Assembly: GCF_001690985.1 (NCBI RefSeq)
Contig: NZ_MAJS01000035.1
Location: forward strand, 1 to 47,479
Source: Aliivibrio sp. 1S175
GTDB taxonomy: Bacteria > Pseudomonadota > Gammaproteobacteria > Enterobacterales > Vibrionaceae
Direction: 5' to 3'
DNA: 47,479 nt
Program-made: the position numbers and the translations under genes
The notes under the pieces: model-generated
Told to the model about the DNA's origin: nothing
Seen by the model: only the letters and a program-made list of their open reading frames with translations
Databases searched by the model: none
Shown here: positions 22,801 through 29,526 of the stretch, piece by piece
How the letters are laid out: every line of letters starts with the position of its first letter
How positions within the stretch are numbered: the stretch's first letter is position 1

Positions 22801-23894
22801 CATACTCAAATGCAGTCTCAATTCTGGGGATGTGGCCAGATAAAGGGCTCGCAAGCTACCAGCTGGCTCGTCGCTATTCTTTACGTTATACCGATGAAAG
22901 TGCTTTTGCGTCATTGTTGGATTTACCAGGAGTAAAAGCTGAATACGATGCAATCATGGCACATTTAGTTGCCAAAGAACCACTGATTAATGCAGTAGAA
23001 TTTGTTGATAGCACAGGTGCAACTTATGAACCAATCATTGATGTTAACCTCCACGTAACTCAACTAGTTGAATCACTACCACCACTGCCTCGAGGTATTT
23101 TAAATTTTTATAATTTGAGTAATTATGCTCGTACCGATATGTCTACTATGATCTTATCTATGGGTACAGACATGATGCAAACAAGAGACTTTACGTTTGC
23201 TGAAACCTCTCTAAAACAGAGAAATAGTTTAACAAAGCAATTAGACCGCTATGGTTTATTAAGTGATGATGCGCTTACCGTTTCTTTAGAAGGTGTAAAC
23301 TATAAAATTACTAAAGATAATGTTCTAGCAAACCGCGTGGCTTCTAAGCTATTTACGAGCGAAGGTTACAATGCAAAAGTAGCACTAGATCAAACATCGG
23401 CTGAAACTTTAGCTTCAATTCAATCGGCATGGCAACCAGTTGCCGGATTTCAATCAAATTTCCATACACCGATCCTTGCATTAGATGCACCATTTATTGA
23501 GCTTATTGTAAATTCGTATAAGGCACAAATTGCCTCAGGTGAAGCTAATTTAACATTTGAGAAAGTAGTTAATGGGGTATTAGCTCAGGAGGGTGTCGTT
23601 TATAACCTTGAGACTGATATGATTACTTATAATGATGGCAAATCTCACAGCAAAAATAGCGTAACGGTCATTATTGACTACACTCTCGCTTATGTAAATG
23701 CAGGTCTCGACCCTCAATTACTGACAGCAAGTTTTGCTTTATATGATGGCTATACTGTAGCCACTGATGCAGATAAGTTTGCTTGGACGCTAACACACAG
23801 CATGCTTACGTCTTACTTATCAGGTGACTATACAAATATGGTCGGACAGCATTACGAAACCCTTCGTAAACTACCCGTTAAAAACGTATATTAA
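19833..23894 (+). CDS. Large zinc-dependent metalloprotease lipoprotein (metzincin)
   Basis: A 1353-residue lipoprotein. The signal peptide ends in a lipobox (VALTGC, cysteine 19), and the next residues APEE make outer-membrane sorting likely. The metzincin zinc site HEIGHNVGLRH sits at residues 597-607 (HEXXHXXGXXH) and the Met-turn STMDYAP has methionine 639, 32 residues after the last histidine, as expected. The general build resembles the DUF4953/DUF5117 group of bacterial zinc proteases. Several cysteines in the second half could form disulphides. It is cotranscribed with the upstream beta-barrel gene and ends at a clean terminator. Probable role: degradation or processing of surface or external proteins; the substrate is unknown. 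Confidence 0.85.
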   Translation: MNYKKLSLTAAIAVALTGCAPEEQEYDTLDKDLTQVQVQDLRVEGRWFYAPTTGAAPRFAVTQFPFLQGMGRYVELCFSDEGLEVRGYDNNNPDLILPKDKSGFCLPQDSNNIGSDDQVNFPHVMTIPGSYAKYQCREDSYGDCTNVEETDSDPNLGNTTFRNNTHFTPDPESTLVSDLNWDELYGTKDGLTPQGSPEVISWEFDPKKGVLNFELEQTFKINFDKLSRYMDWSAMEEEMAKGSFKSRFYYSLVHESHLASSDYQPVLYPVNDENDIGFFTTTTKKKDPITNKYDSVTYLNRFNPNKETIKYYLSDNFFEEKNKIFLDSTITTINKMNNTLRLLEPNSNKPMLEIVNKTEGMGIHPGDLRYNVINLVDEPLDNGLLGYGPSIANPVTGEIIKAHVNQYSGVARTGVPYYWDNMARLYNRGQLELNGLSPVDETPTVASRIELQKNKQVASSLEINHSGHDHATTSLDEQDIIQFLAQQSIKNKVSPTTLGQMHDEMDLEKIVQAEEDRIAFWSENNVYPIEASWVSSSSKAVIDNLPLTDEGYFTTVTDTGSGIVTKTLKAWSDLPKNLKTTAADAITVTTYANTLVHEIGHNVGLRHNFKGSNDIDNYLSKEQSKLLGLSNVPAYSSTMDYAPSMLDEIPTWGLYDLAAFKFAYGRKLDLIEASPMTNEQRSVEGGELEYADSFYNKYGITTDNNALMVCAEQSAILDDLGQPTGQSNYTCDFSRLDTAALNGDPRAEHGVLYYLDDILGFTRKAYAFCTDGNVSLNSDCNRFDEGANLQEIATYQWQQYLDSYDSRNAGLYRDGTFNSDYPSYIIRRFREMNTVRDMIEDNERIDTLFHDYGDASPSDKPTEFLQRVAANPNICTYSPDRELTAENSWLCDYAYGANKASEFFLDILRTPETQCIITDRAGVMRSISLGETLSAQSYNIPSDYDITRADCFDDVAKPIIENLHGATAIHGTSINSKFLNSVGSFDPTNPYSNAVSILGMWPDKGLASYQLARRYSLRYTDESAFASLLDLPGVKAEYDAIMAHLVAKEPLINAVEFVDSTGATYEPIIDVNLHVTQLVESLPPLPRGILNFYNLSNYARTDMSTMILSMGTDMMQTRDFTFAETSLKQRNSLTKQLDRYGLLSDDALTVSLEGVNYKITKDNVLANRVASKLFTSEGYNAKVALDQTSAETLASIQSAWQPVAGFQSNFHTPILALDAPFIELIVNSYKAQIASGEANLTFEKVVNGVLAQEGVVYNLETDMITYNDGKSHSKNSVTVIIDYTLAYVNAGLDPQLLTASFALYDGYTVATDADKFAWTLTHSMLTSYLSGDYTNMVGQHYETLRKLPVKNVY

Positions 23895-23925
23895 TTTAGT
23901 TGTTATATTCTTAAAACAGCCAGCG

Positions 23926-23952
23926 TAAATGCTGGCTTTTTATTTAATATGG
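23926..23952 (+). terminator. Intrinsic terminator after the metalloprotease gene
   Basis: AGCCAGC pairs with GCTGGCT around a six-base loop, followed by TTTTATTT. It closes the rightward operon; the leftward flavin reductase gene ends just beyond. Confidence 0.85.
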
Positions 23953-23960
23953 TAATGAGG

Positions 23961-24617
23961 TTAAATAACAGTAATTACATCTTCAAACGCTTTACGCGAT
24001 TTGGGTAATGCTGCATTAAAATCTTCACTTTCATGATGATAACCAATAGCTAAAGCAACATGGCATTCATACCCTTCTAACTCATCAGAAAATATCTCAT
24101 TAAGTAAAGTAGAATCAACACCTTCCATTGTCGTTGAATCAATTTTTAAGCGTGCCAAAGTATGTAATGCATTACCTAAAGCTAAATAAGCTTGAGGCTT
24201 AGTCCATGCTTTATGCTCACCATTTTCATCACAATTCAATTCAACAAACTTAAACGATCCAAAGGCTGCTTCTTTCTGCTCTTCCGTAATTCGAGTATCT
24301 AGTACCGCTTTATTCAATACCAATTCGTAATCATTACGTGAGTAAGTTAATTTGTTAGCAAATAAAATAACATGAGAGCACGCTTTAACATGGTGCTGAT
24401 TAAATTGATGCATATTAGCAAATGAATCATGCATGCGTTGCTTCGCCTCATTCGATTCAATAACTATAAACTTCCACGGTTGTGAATTAATTGATGATGC
24501 AGATAAACGCAATGCCTCTAACAATACCATTAGATCTTGTTGGGATACTTTTTTACTTGAATCGTATTTTTTCGTTGTATAACGACTTTCTAGATCCTTA
24601 ATAATTTCATGCTTCAT
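23961..24617 (-). CDS. Major NAD(P)H-flavin oxidoreductase, FRase I type (nitroreductase family)
   Basis: 218 residues, the exact length of V. fischeri FRase I as I remember it, and closely similar along its whole length (motifs LEALRLSASSINSQPWKF, NMHQFNQHH, WTKPQAYLALGNALHTLARL, LPKSRKAFEDV). It is an FMN-containing homodimer of the NfsB group that reduces FMN with NADH or NADPH; in luminous Aliivibrio it supplies FMNH2 to luciferase, and it can also reduce nitro compounds. No lux genes are in the window. The start has AGGAGAGAG upstream. This gene is one of the better clues to the genus. Confidence 0.93.
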   Translation of the reverse strand: MKHEIIKDLESRYTTKKYDSSKKVSQQDLMVLLEALRLSASSINSQPWKFIVIESNEAKQRMHDSFANMHQFNQHHVKACSHVILFANKLTYSRNDYELVLNKAVLDTRITEEQKEAAFGSFKFVELNCDENGEHKAWTKPQAYLALGNALHTLARLKIDSTTMEGVDSTLLNEIFSDELEGYECHVALAIGYHHESEDFNAALPKSRKAFEDVITVI

Positions 24618-24824
24618 GCGAACTCTCTCCTATCTCTATTCATTAAACGAATGCGTTTATCTCGACTATACACACAAAAAATAAATTCACTTTATTATTA
24701 AATAACAGAGTACTATTTTTGCCAAAATGGTGATATTAGTATTTTTTCTGTGACGTTAATTTGTTTTCTACTAAAATTCTATGGTAGGGTTTTATAGTCT
24801 GATTATCAAAAGGAGAAGGATATT

Positions 24825-25025
24825 ATGAAACCACAATTTGTATATTGTGTACCTGAAGAGCTAGGTTCAACAGGTCAAGCGACTGCAGAAAAGGAAGCTG
24901 AGGCACTTTACTCTGAATTAACAGGTAAAGGCGCTAGAAATATGTCAGAAATTAAAATTGAAATTAAAGATATGAATGTCATTGCAAGTTGGGTTATTGA
25001 TGGCGAAAGGTATTACAATAACTAA
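24825..25025 (+). CDS. Small hypothetical protein (66 aa)
   Basis: A 66-residue protein with a strong AAGGAGAAGGATATT ribosome binding region before the ATG, which supports real translation. The first half (SSTGQATAEKEAEALYSELTGKG-like, mixed polar) is probably helical and the second half (SEIKIEIKDMNVIASWVIDGERYY) reads as a beta hairpin. A second ATG at 24942 within the gene could give a shorter form. There is no membrane segment or signal peptide. I do not recognise a family. Confidence 0.5.
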   Translation: MKPQFVYCVPEELGSTGQATAEKEAEALYSELTGKGARNMSEIKIEIKDMNVIASWVIDGERYYNN

Positions 25026-25044
25026 TATCCTAACGTCATAAACC

Positions 25045-25075
25045 AAATAAAAAGGGCTGAAAAAACACAGCCCTA
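25045..25075 (-). terminator. Intrinsic terminator of the guaC remnant
   Basis: AGGGCTG pairs with CAGCCCT; read on the minus strand it is followed by TTTTTATTT. It is the natural 3' end of the leftward guaC gene, and may also slow rightward transcription from the small gene upstream. Confidence 0.8.
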
Positions 25076-25105
25076 AATTATTATAATTTAAGTTAAATCA
25101 ACTAA

Positions 25106-25354
25106 TCATTCTTTACCGTAAACGTTGTTCTCTTGCTCTTGTACGCGGATGAAAGTAGTGCGCTTAGTTAGCTCACGAAGCTTTGCCGCGCCTACGTATG
25201 TACACGTTGAACGTACACCGCCAAGGATGTCAGAAATCGTTGTATGAACTGAACCACGGTATGGTAATAGTACGGTTTTACCTTCAGCCGCACGGTACTT
25301 AGCAACACCACCAGAGTGTTTGTCCATCGCGCTTTGTGAAGACATTCCGTAGAA
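25106..25354 (-). pseudogene. guaC: C-terminal fragment of GMP reductase
   Basis: Only the last ~82 codons of GuaC are here, against a normal length near 347. The remaining part is well preserved: FYGMSS, the [17 protein letters not shown] segment, [17 protein letters not shown] and [16 protein letters not shown] match the GuaC C-terminus as I remember it, in uninterrupted frame, and the natural terminator still follows. Immediately upstream of the TTC for the first F there is an in-frame TGA (25357-25355) and the similarity ends at once. The catalytic cysteine loop and most of the barrel are missing, so the fragment is inactive. The sharp edge suggests a recombination junction rather than slow decay. 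An intact copy may exist elsewhere. Confidence 0.88.
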
Positions 25355-25514
25355 TCACAAACGTACTTTTAAAACCCCTATAAAAACAATAAGATAACCA
25401 CAAATATCAACAAGTTAAAACCTACCTAAAATACGTATTTGGACATTAAAAGACAGTATAAAACATTGTCTGTCGCCACTTTGTAGCCATTTTTTTGGGA
25501 AACGTCTCGCAACT

Positions 25515-25671
25515 ACTTATTCAATACCTAATTGATGGTTTACACATTACCTTCTAAAGCCTTATTGTTATTTCATGCAAGTGAGTGATCTCAAGACATC
25601 AAGCAAAGTTCTTCTAGTGCCTTCGCTTGCACTTTGAAATGGCCGAGAGTTTAATACCTCTCGGTTTTTTT
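25515..25671 (+). repeat. 157-bp direct repeat, copy 1
   Basis: First of two same-orientation copies flanking the acyltransferase gene. Compared by eye base by base with 26830-26986, there are about 26 differences over 157 positions with no gaps (about 83% identity), but only about nine over the last ~97 positions. Confidence 0.9.
25577..25671 (+). ncRNA. Predicted small RNA, copy 1
   Basis: The best conserved part of the repeat looks like an RNA gene of about 95 bases. A stem CAAGCAAAG (25600-25608) / CTTCGCTTG (25621-25629) with one A:C mismatch is followed by the terminator CCGAGAG / CTCTCGG and a seven-T run (25643-25671). No open frame of note lies inside. The promoter of this copy is weaker than that of copy 2. 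The start near 25577 is an estimate. Confidence 0.5.
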
Positions 25672-25820
25672 ATTCACGCATAAAATGAGAGACTTTTTCT
25701 TATTTATAGTATTACTACATCTTATTAATCAATGATAGTAGGAATATCAGATATCCTAAGCTGGGTTGCTTTGTTATCATGCACTTCAAACACTCATTAA
25801 GGCATAAATTTGAGGGATAC

Positions 25821-26819
25821 ATGGTAAAGGTTGAACGAAGTAAGATAATTGATCAATTGAAAGGTTTAATGATTTTTTTAGTCGTTTTTGGACATTCAAT
25901 CCAATATAACGTATTTGAAAAAAAGGACATGTTTTGGAGTAATCCTGTATGGAAACTCATTTACACCTTCCATATGCCACTTTTTATGGCGATTTCTGGT
26001 TGGTTACTATTTTTTAGTCTAAAAAAACTAAAAACATCAACTTCAAAAATAAAATTTGGCATAAAACGCTCTATTAGTTTAATGCTACCTGTAGTTATCT
26101 GGATGACACTATATACATTAGTTAATTTTGTTATCAATCGTGACATCAATATTAATCAATTATTTTCAAATATAACTAACGGTCTTTGGTTTATTTGGGC
26201 GCTATGGGGAGGGTTATTAATACTTACAATAGGATCTATTTTTAACAAACAATTAGCAATAAGTATTTTAGGTTTTCTCATTATCTTACCATTCCATAAC
26301 CATGGAAATGTCGCGTTATTTCTTTATGTTTTTCCATTCTTTGTTATTGGGTATTATTTTAATTCATATCAAGCTCATATATACATGAAAAAGTATATAA
26401 AAATCATCATTCCAGTTTTTATTTTAGTATCTACTGCATTGTTAATCCTTTGGGATAAAAGTACATACATTTACGTATCAAGATTCTCCCCCACTAATAG
26501 CATAAATATTTCAATACGTTACATCCTTGGGTTTACAAACTCAATCTTATTCCTATATGCTTTCCTATATATAATTAAATTTCTACCTAAAAAAACTCAA
26601 GATTATTTAGATATGATTGGCAGCAAGACCCTAAGTATATATATAATAAGCAGTTTTATTATTTACCTAGTTCAATACCCTATATTCTTTGATTACATAG
26701 GGTATATTTACCCATTAATACTTTCTCTTATATATATAAAATTAAGTGTATTAATAAATAACACCATTACTAAAAGTGATAAATTAAGTTATCTTTTACT
26801 AGGAAAACAATTAAAATAA
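25821..26819 (+). CDS. Acyltransferase-3 family membrane protein
   Basis: About 332 residues with roughly ten hydrophobic helices. The family signature is at the N-terminus: SKIIDQLKGLMIFLVVFGHS, then the conserved FHMPLFMAISGWLLF. Relatives move acetyl or other acyl groups onto surface sugars such as O antigen, capsule or exported polysaccharide. An upstream ATG at 25779 is possible, but the ATG at 25821 has a GAGGGA site and the usual start of the family. The gene is much richer in A and T than neighbouring host genes and is rich in rare ATA codons, pointing to transfer. It is boxed between two terminator-bearing repeats beside a broken guaC, as expected of prophage or island cargo. Confidence 0.88.
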   Translation: MVKVERSKIIDQLKGLMIFLVVFGHSIQYNVFEKKDMFWSNPVWKLIYTFHMPLFMAISGWLLFFSLKKLKTSTSKIKFGIKRSISLMLPVVIWMTLYTLVNFVINRDININQLFSNITNGLWFIWALWGGLLILTIGSIFNKQLAISILGFLIILPFHNHGNVALFLYVFPFFVIGYYFNSYQAHIYMKKYIKIIIPVFILVSTALLILWDKSTYIYVSRFSPTNSINISIRYILGFTNSILFLYAFLYIIKFLPKKTQDYLDMIGSKTLSIYIISSFIIYLVQYPIFFDYIGYIYPLILSLIYIKLSVLINNTITKSDKLSYLLLGKQLK

Positions 26820-26829
26820 ATTACAAACC

Positions 26830-26986
26830 ACTTATTCAATGTCTAATTTATATTTTACACATTGAACTCTACAACATTAGAGCTATCTTATGCAAGTGAG
26901 TGTTCTTAAGGTATCAAGCAAAGTCCTTCTAGGGCCTTCGCTTGCACTTTGGAATGGCCGAGAGTTTATTACCTCTCGGCTTTTTT
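26830..26986 (+). repeat. 157-bp direct repeat, copy 2
   Basis: Second copy of the element at 25515-25671, same orientation, starting 10 bases after the acyltransferase stop codon. The similarity begins at ACTTATTCAAT and runs to the terminator T-run. Confidence 0.9.
26892..26986 (+). ncRNA. Predicted small RNA, copy 2
   Basis: Same architecture as copy 1: stem CAAGCAAAG (26915-26923) / CTTCGCTTG (26936-26944) and terminator CCGAGAG / CTCTCGG with a T-run (26958-26986). A promoter is better here: TTGAAC, 16 bases, TATCTT, ending just before the conserved ATGCAAGTGAGTG. Function unknown. Confidence 0.5.
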
Positions 26987-27156
26987 CTTTGGATTAAATT
27001 TTTATTTATCTCCCTAATTATCATCTTTGAACTATTTCATAAAAGAGAAAATAATATGTCCAAAGTACCCTTAAGTGATGTTTTACTTATTAGTCGAATT
27101 TTAAAAAAACCTATCTTTAAGCATTAAGTACCTAATTGAAATTTACGATATGCTTT
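26987..27156. other. Short gene-free stretch at the left end of the phage late operon
   Basis: AT-rich DNA with no supported gene; the only rightward frame with a plausible start (ATG 27056) is 23 codons. No intrinsic terminator for the leftward phage operon is obvious before the repeat. Confidence 0.5.
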
Positions 27157-27354
27157 TTAGCTAACCTGATAAGAACCTGCTGAACTACCAGCATCAACAA
27201 CAACCATTGCATTTGCAGTTATCTCATCGACGACTGCATTTGCAATGGCTTCGGCTAAATCTGCTGCTTTCGCAAACTCGCCTTCTGTCACCATGCCTTT
27301 ACCATTCATCTCTTTTACTATCTTGACTTTTAGTGAGCCTTTATCTAATGCCAT
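27157..27354 (-). CDS. Small phage protein at the end of the late operon (65 aa)
   Basis: A 65-residue protein starting MALDKGSLKVKIVKEMNG, with an alanine-rich helix (FAKAADLAEAIANAVVDEI) and a glycine/serine tail (DAGSSAGSYQVS). A longer frame reaches into the spike gene, but the ATG at 27354 directly follows the spike stop and is preferred. Small proteins of this form follow the spike gene in related Vibrio phages as far as I recall. It is the last gene of the leftward operon. Function unknown; a baseplate or spike accessory role is inferred from position. Confidence 0.7.
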   Translation of the reverse strand: MALDKGSLKVKIVKEMNGKGMVTEGEFAKAADLAEAIANAVVDEITANAMVVVDAGSSAGSYQVS

Positions 27355-27355
27355 A

Positions 27356-28981
27356 TTACTTTCCTGCAAATACAGTGGTTGAGCCATCTACATGGGGTTT
27401 ACCTGTAAACGGACAGATACTTTCACAAGTGATAACCCCTGCTCCGCCGTTTAGCTTTATAGTTTTAGCATCTTGGGTGATGTTCATTGCATTAATGATT
27501 TGGTCTTTTGAAATCGTAATGGTCTGTTTACCGTTTACAATTAAGGTATCCCCTTTCTCAATGGTATGAACTCGCTCACCAAGAACGCTGAGTTTGTCAT
27601 TCATGCCGATCACAATATCTCGTAACTGGCCAATGATTTGAGTTTGGTTGCCACCATTAACTAGGTGCAAGTTTGATAATGAGCCTAACGTTACATCGTC
27701 ACCTGCCATCACTTCAAACGCGCCTAATGTCTCAATGAGCCTTTGGCCTGCAATAGTCTCTTTACTGTGCTGTTTTACATTCAGCTCATGCACGCCAAAA
27801 TCACCGAGATATTTATCCACTTCATGTAAATGTTCAAACGCTTGAGTATGTTTAATTTGGTCAGTGCTGTTGGTGGTATTGCCTGCTGCATCCGTTTTAT
27901 TGAATACCTCATGGCGTTGCTGTTGCAGTTGTTCATCAGGCTCTAATTCTGGCAATGACCAACCATCACCTAAAATAGTTCTAATAAACGGTTTATCACT
28001 TCGGCCATAAGCAAACGCTATCTCGACAATTGTCCCTTCACTAGGCGTGGCAAATTGCCCTTGCTCTGCACCACCAATCACAGTGGGTAAAGGAACGGCC
28101 TTATAAATTGGCACTAATGAATCGACTTCACCATGCTCTGTTAGTAATTGTACATCAACCGCATAGCGTGGGCGGTATGGGGTATTTTCATGGCCTGCCG
28201 TAGATTGGTCGGTGACTGCTTCCACTCGGGCAAAGCGTGGTAAATGATGCCCTGCTGCCAGTTCAGGAAACAGATAATTTATTTTCCGTTTCTCTGCAGA
28301 TCCCGTTTTCCAATACAGTGTCATTTCATCCTTTTCAAAATGCACTTCAGTAATGCGCTTTTGGTTGATGATTGCACCAGGACGAACCGAAGGGATCACT
28401 GCTAGTGTCATGCTTTCACCGCCTCGTTGTTTTTTGGATCGTTCTGTTTCTAATGGAACTGGTCTTGATTGCCATCGACTATCTGCAAAGCTACCTAAAT
28501 AAATGGTGCTGTCAGTTTGTTGATACCAACAGAAATCAGGAATTGAAAACGCTCGACCTAAGTTATTTAGTAATTGATAACCCGTTCCCTGGGAAGTGAA
28601 ATTAGGAATGCGGTTATAAATGTAATCTTGCTCTGGTAGAACGAACTTTAAACCCGTTTCAAAGCTTAGTTGTTCAATAACTTCTGATACGGTTGGGTGC
28701 TGAATACTGATTGGCCAACGTGCAGCAAGTAACCCTGAACGCTCACGAGCAATAAAACGAGTAAAGCCATTTTGAGCTGGTTGAGCTTTAGTGATGAATC
28801 CATCAAAGTAGGCTTTGTAATCATCTTGATACCCTATTTGAAGTTCGACCAATTGGCTTTCTTTTACTTCACCTTCAATCACAAACGTTGCTCGACCACC
28901 TGCAGATAATTCTAAGATCACTTGCTCTGAGACAAGCTTTCTTTGTTCACCATTAATGAAAATTCGTTTGTTTAGCTTCAT
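27356..28981 (-). CDS. Tail spike / baseplate hub protein (gpD-gpV/VgrG-like)
   Basis: 541 residues combining a hub with the central puncturing spike. The N-terminal ~330 residues resemble the gp27/gpD-like hub domain (ELSAGGRATFVIEGEV, VSEVIEQLSFETGLKFVLPE). Next is an OB-fold like gpV (VIGGAEQGQFATPSEGTIVEIAFAYGR, then FIRTILGDGW). The C-terminal part has repetitive beta-strand sequence (IVNGKQTITISKDQ) typical of the trimeric needle. The last 25 or so residues, with two cysteines and a histidine (TCESICPFTGKPHVDGS), look like a metal-binding tip similar in spirit to PAAR. It overlaps the next upstream gene by four bases. Confidence 0.85.
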   Translation of the reverse strand: MKLNKRIFINGEQRKLVSEQVILELSAGGRATFVIEGEVKESQLVELQIGYQDDYKAYFDGFITKAQPAQNGFTRFIARERSGLLAARWPISIQHPTVSEVIEQLSFETGLKFVLPEQDYIYNRIPNFTSQGTGYQLLNNLGRAFSIPDFCWYQQTDSTIYLGSFADSRWQSRPVPLETERSKKQRGGESMTLAVIPSVRPGAIINQKRITEVHFEKDEMTLYWKTGSAEKRKINYLFPELAAGHHLPRFARVEAVTDQSTAGHENTPYRPRYAVDVQLLTEHGEVDSLVPIYKAVPLPTVIGGAEQGQFATPSEGTIVEIAFAYGRSDKPFIRTILGDGWSLPELEPDEQLQQQRHEVFNKTDAAGNTTNSTDQIKHTQAFEHLHEVDKYLGDFGVHELNVKQHSKETIAGQRLIETLGAFEVMAGDDVTLGSLSNLHLVNGGNQTQIIGQLRDIVIGMNDKLSVLGERVHTIEKGDTLIVNGKQTITISKDQIINAMNITQDAKTIKLNGGAGVITCESICPFTGKPHVDGSTTVFAGK

Positions 28982-29526
28982 GCCAATTGCCTTTCTTTTT
29001 GCAATAATGCGTCTTCAAATCGAGTAGGTTGTGATTGATCTGTTGTGTTACTGATTGCCGCATGAGCTTTAGGCTCGACTTCTGCGGTATTCTCTGTGCT
29101 ATCTGTTTGAACTTGTTTCTCTTTTTCGTTTTCTCGTTGCTCTTTTACTTCAGATACTGAGAGATGTTCATGTAGTTGAAAGCTCACTTTCCATGCCATT
29201 AGGTTTTCTTGTTCATCGGCAGTAACTCGGCCCATGAATCGTACCTGCCGAATGGTCATGCTTTTGGCTAACTCATTACCAATACGATAAATCTTGCGCT
29301 TGCCCTGTTCTTTTTGACGAGATAACACCATTAGACGTTTTAAGGTTTTACTTTCTTTGAATGGAATTAATCCACTGACTGAAAGAACCATGCCTTTGTC
29401 GCCCTGCTCGCTTGCGTCCGTTCCTGATGTTTGGCCGCTCATGTCTTCGGCTTTTAATTCTAAGCTCAGATTTATTCTTGGCGATTTTAGCGGAATGATC
29501 TCAGCATCAAGGGCAAGTTGGGTCAT
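28978..29526 (-). CDS. Baseplate-associated phage protein
   Basis: 182 residues. The first ~125 residues (IPLKSPRINLSLELKAEDMSGQ through the ISGL/VSGLIPF strand, LMVLSRQKEQGKRKIYRIGNELA) resemble small baseplate proteins of HP1/K139-like phages that sit between the hub and the sheath initiator; the last ~55 residues are charged and probably disordered (EQRENEKEKQVQTDS). ATGA overlaps join it to both neighbours. The exact name is uncertain; the position next to the spike is the main clue. Confidence 0.65.
   Translation of the reverse strand: MTQLALDAEIIPLKSPRINLSLELKAEDMSGQTSGTDASEQGDKGMVLSVSGLIPFKESKTLKRLMVLSRQKEQGKRKIYRIGNELAKSMTIRQVRFMGRVTADEQENLMAWKVSFQLHEHLSVSEVKEQRENEKEKQVQTDSTENTAEVEPKAHAAISNTTDQSQPTRFEDALLQKERQLA

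Larger units (their letters stand above)
25355..25820. other. Gene-free stretch between the guaC break and the acyltransferase gene
   Basis: No gene is seen. From 25355 to 25514 I recognise nothing, except a weak inverted repeat AGACA / TGTCT near 25450-25475. The rest is the first 157-bp repeat (25515-25671) and an AT-rich upstream region for the acyltransferase gene. Confidence 0.5.

Noticed and set aside
25355-25515. End of a Tn7-like or CRISPR-associated transposon at guaC
   Set aside because: No series of TnsB-type repeats and no tns, tniQ or cas genes are in the window; only the known link of guaC with such elements suggested it.
26942-27127. 61-codon rightward frame overlapping the second repeat
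   Set aside because: It begins within the predicted RNA and runs through its terminator; no ribosome binding site, hydrophobic sequence looks fortuitous.
25355-27156. Acyltransferase plus repeat as an integron gene cassette
   Set aside because: The 157-bp repeats lack the R''/L''-L'/R' boxes and GTTRRRY cores of attC, and the integrase gene is 24 kb away. A cassette origin is not supported.
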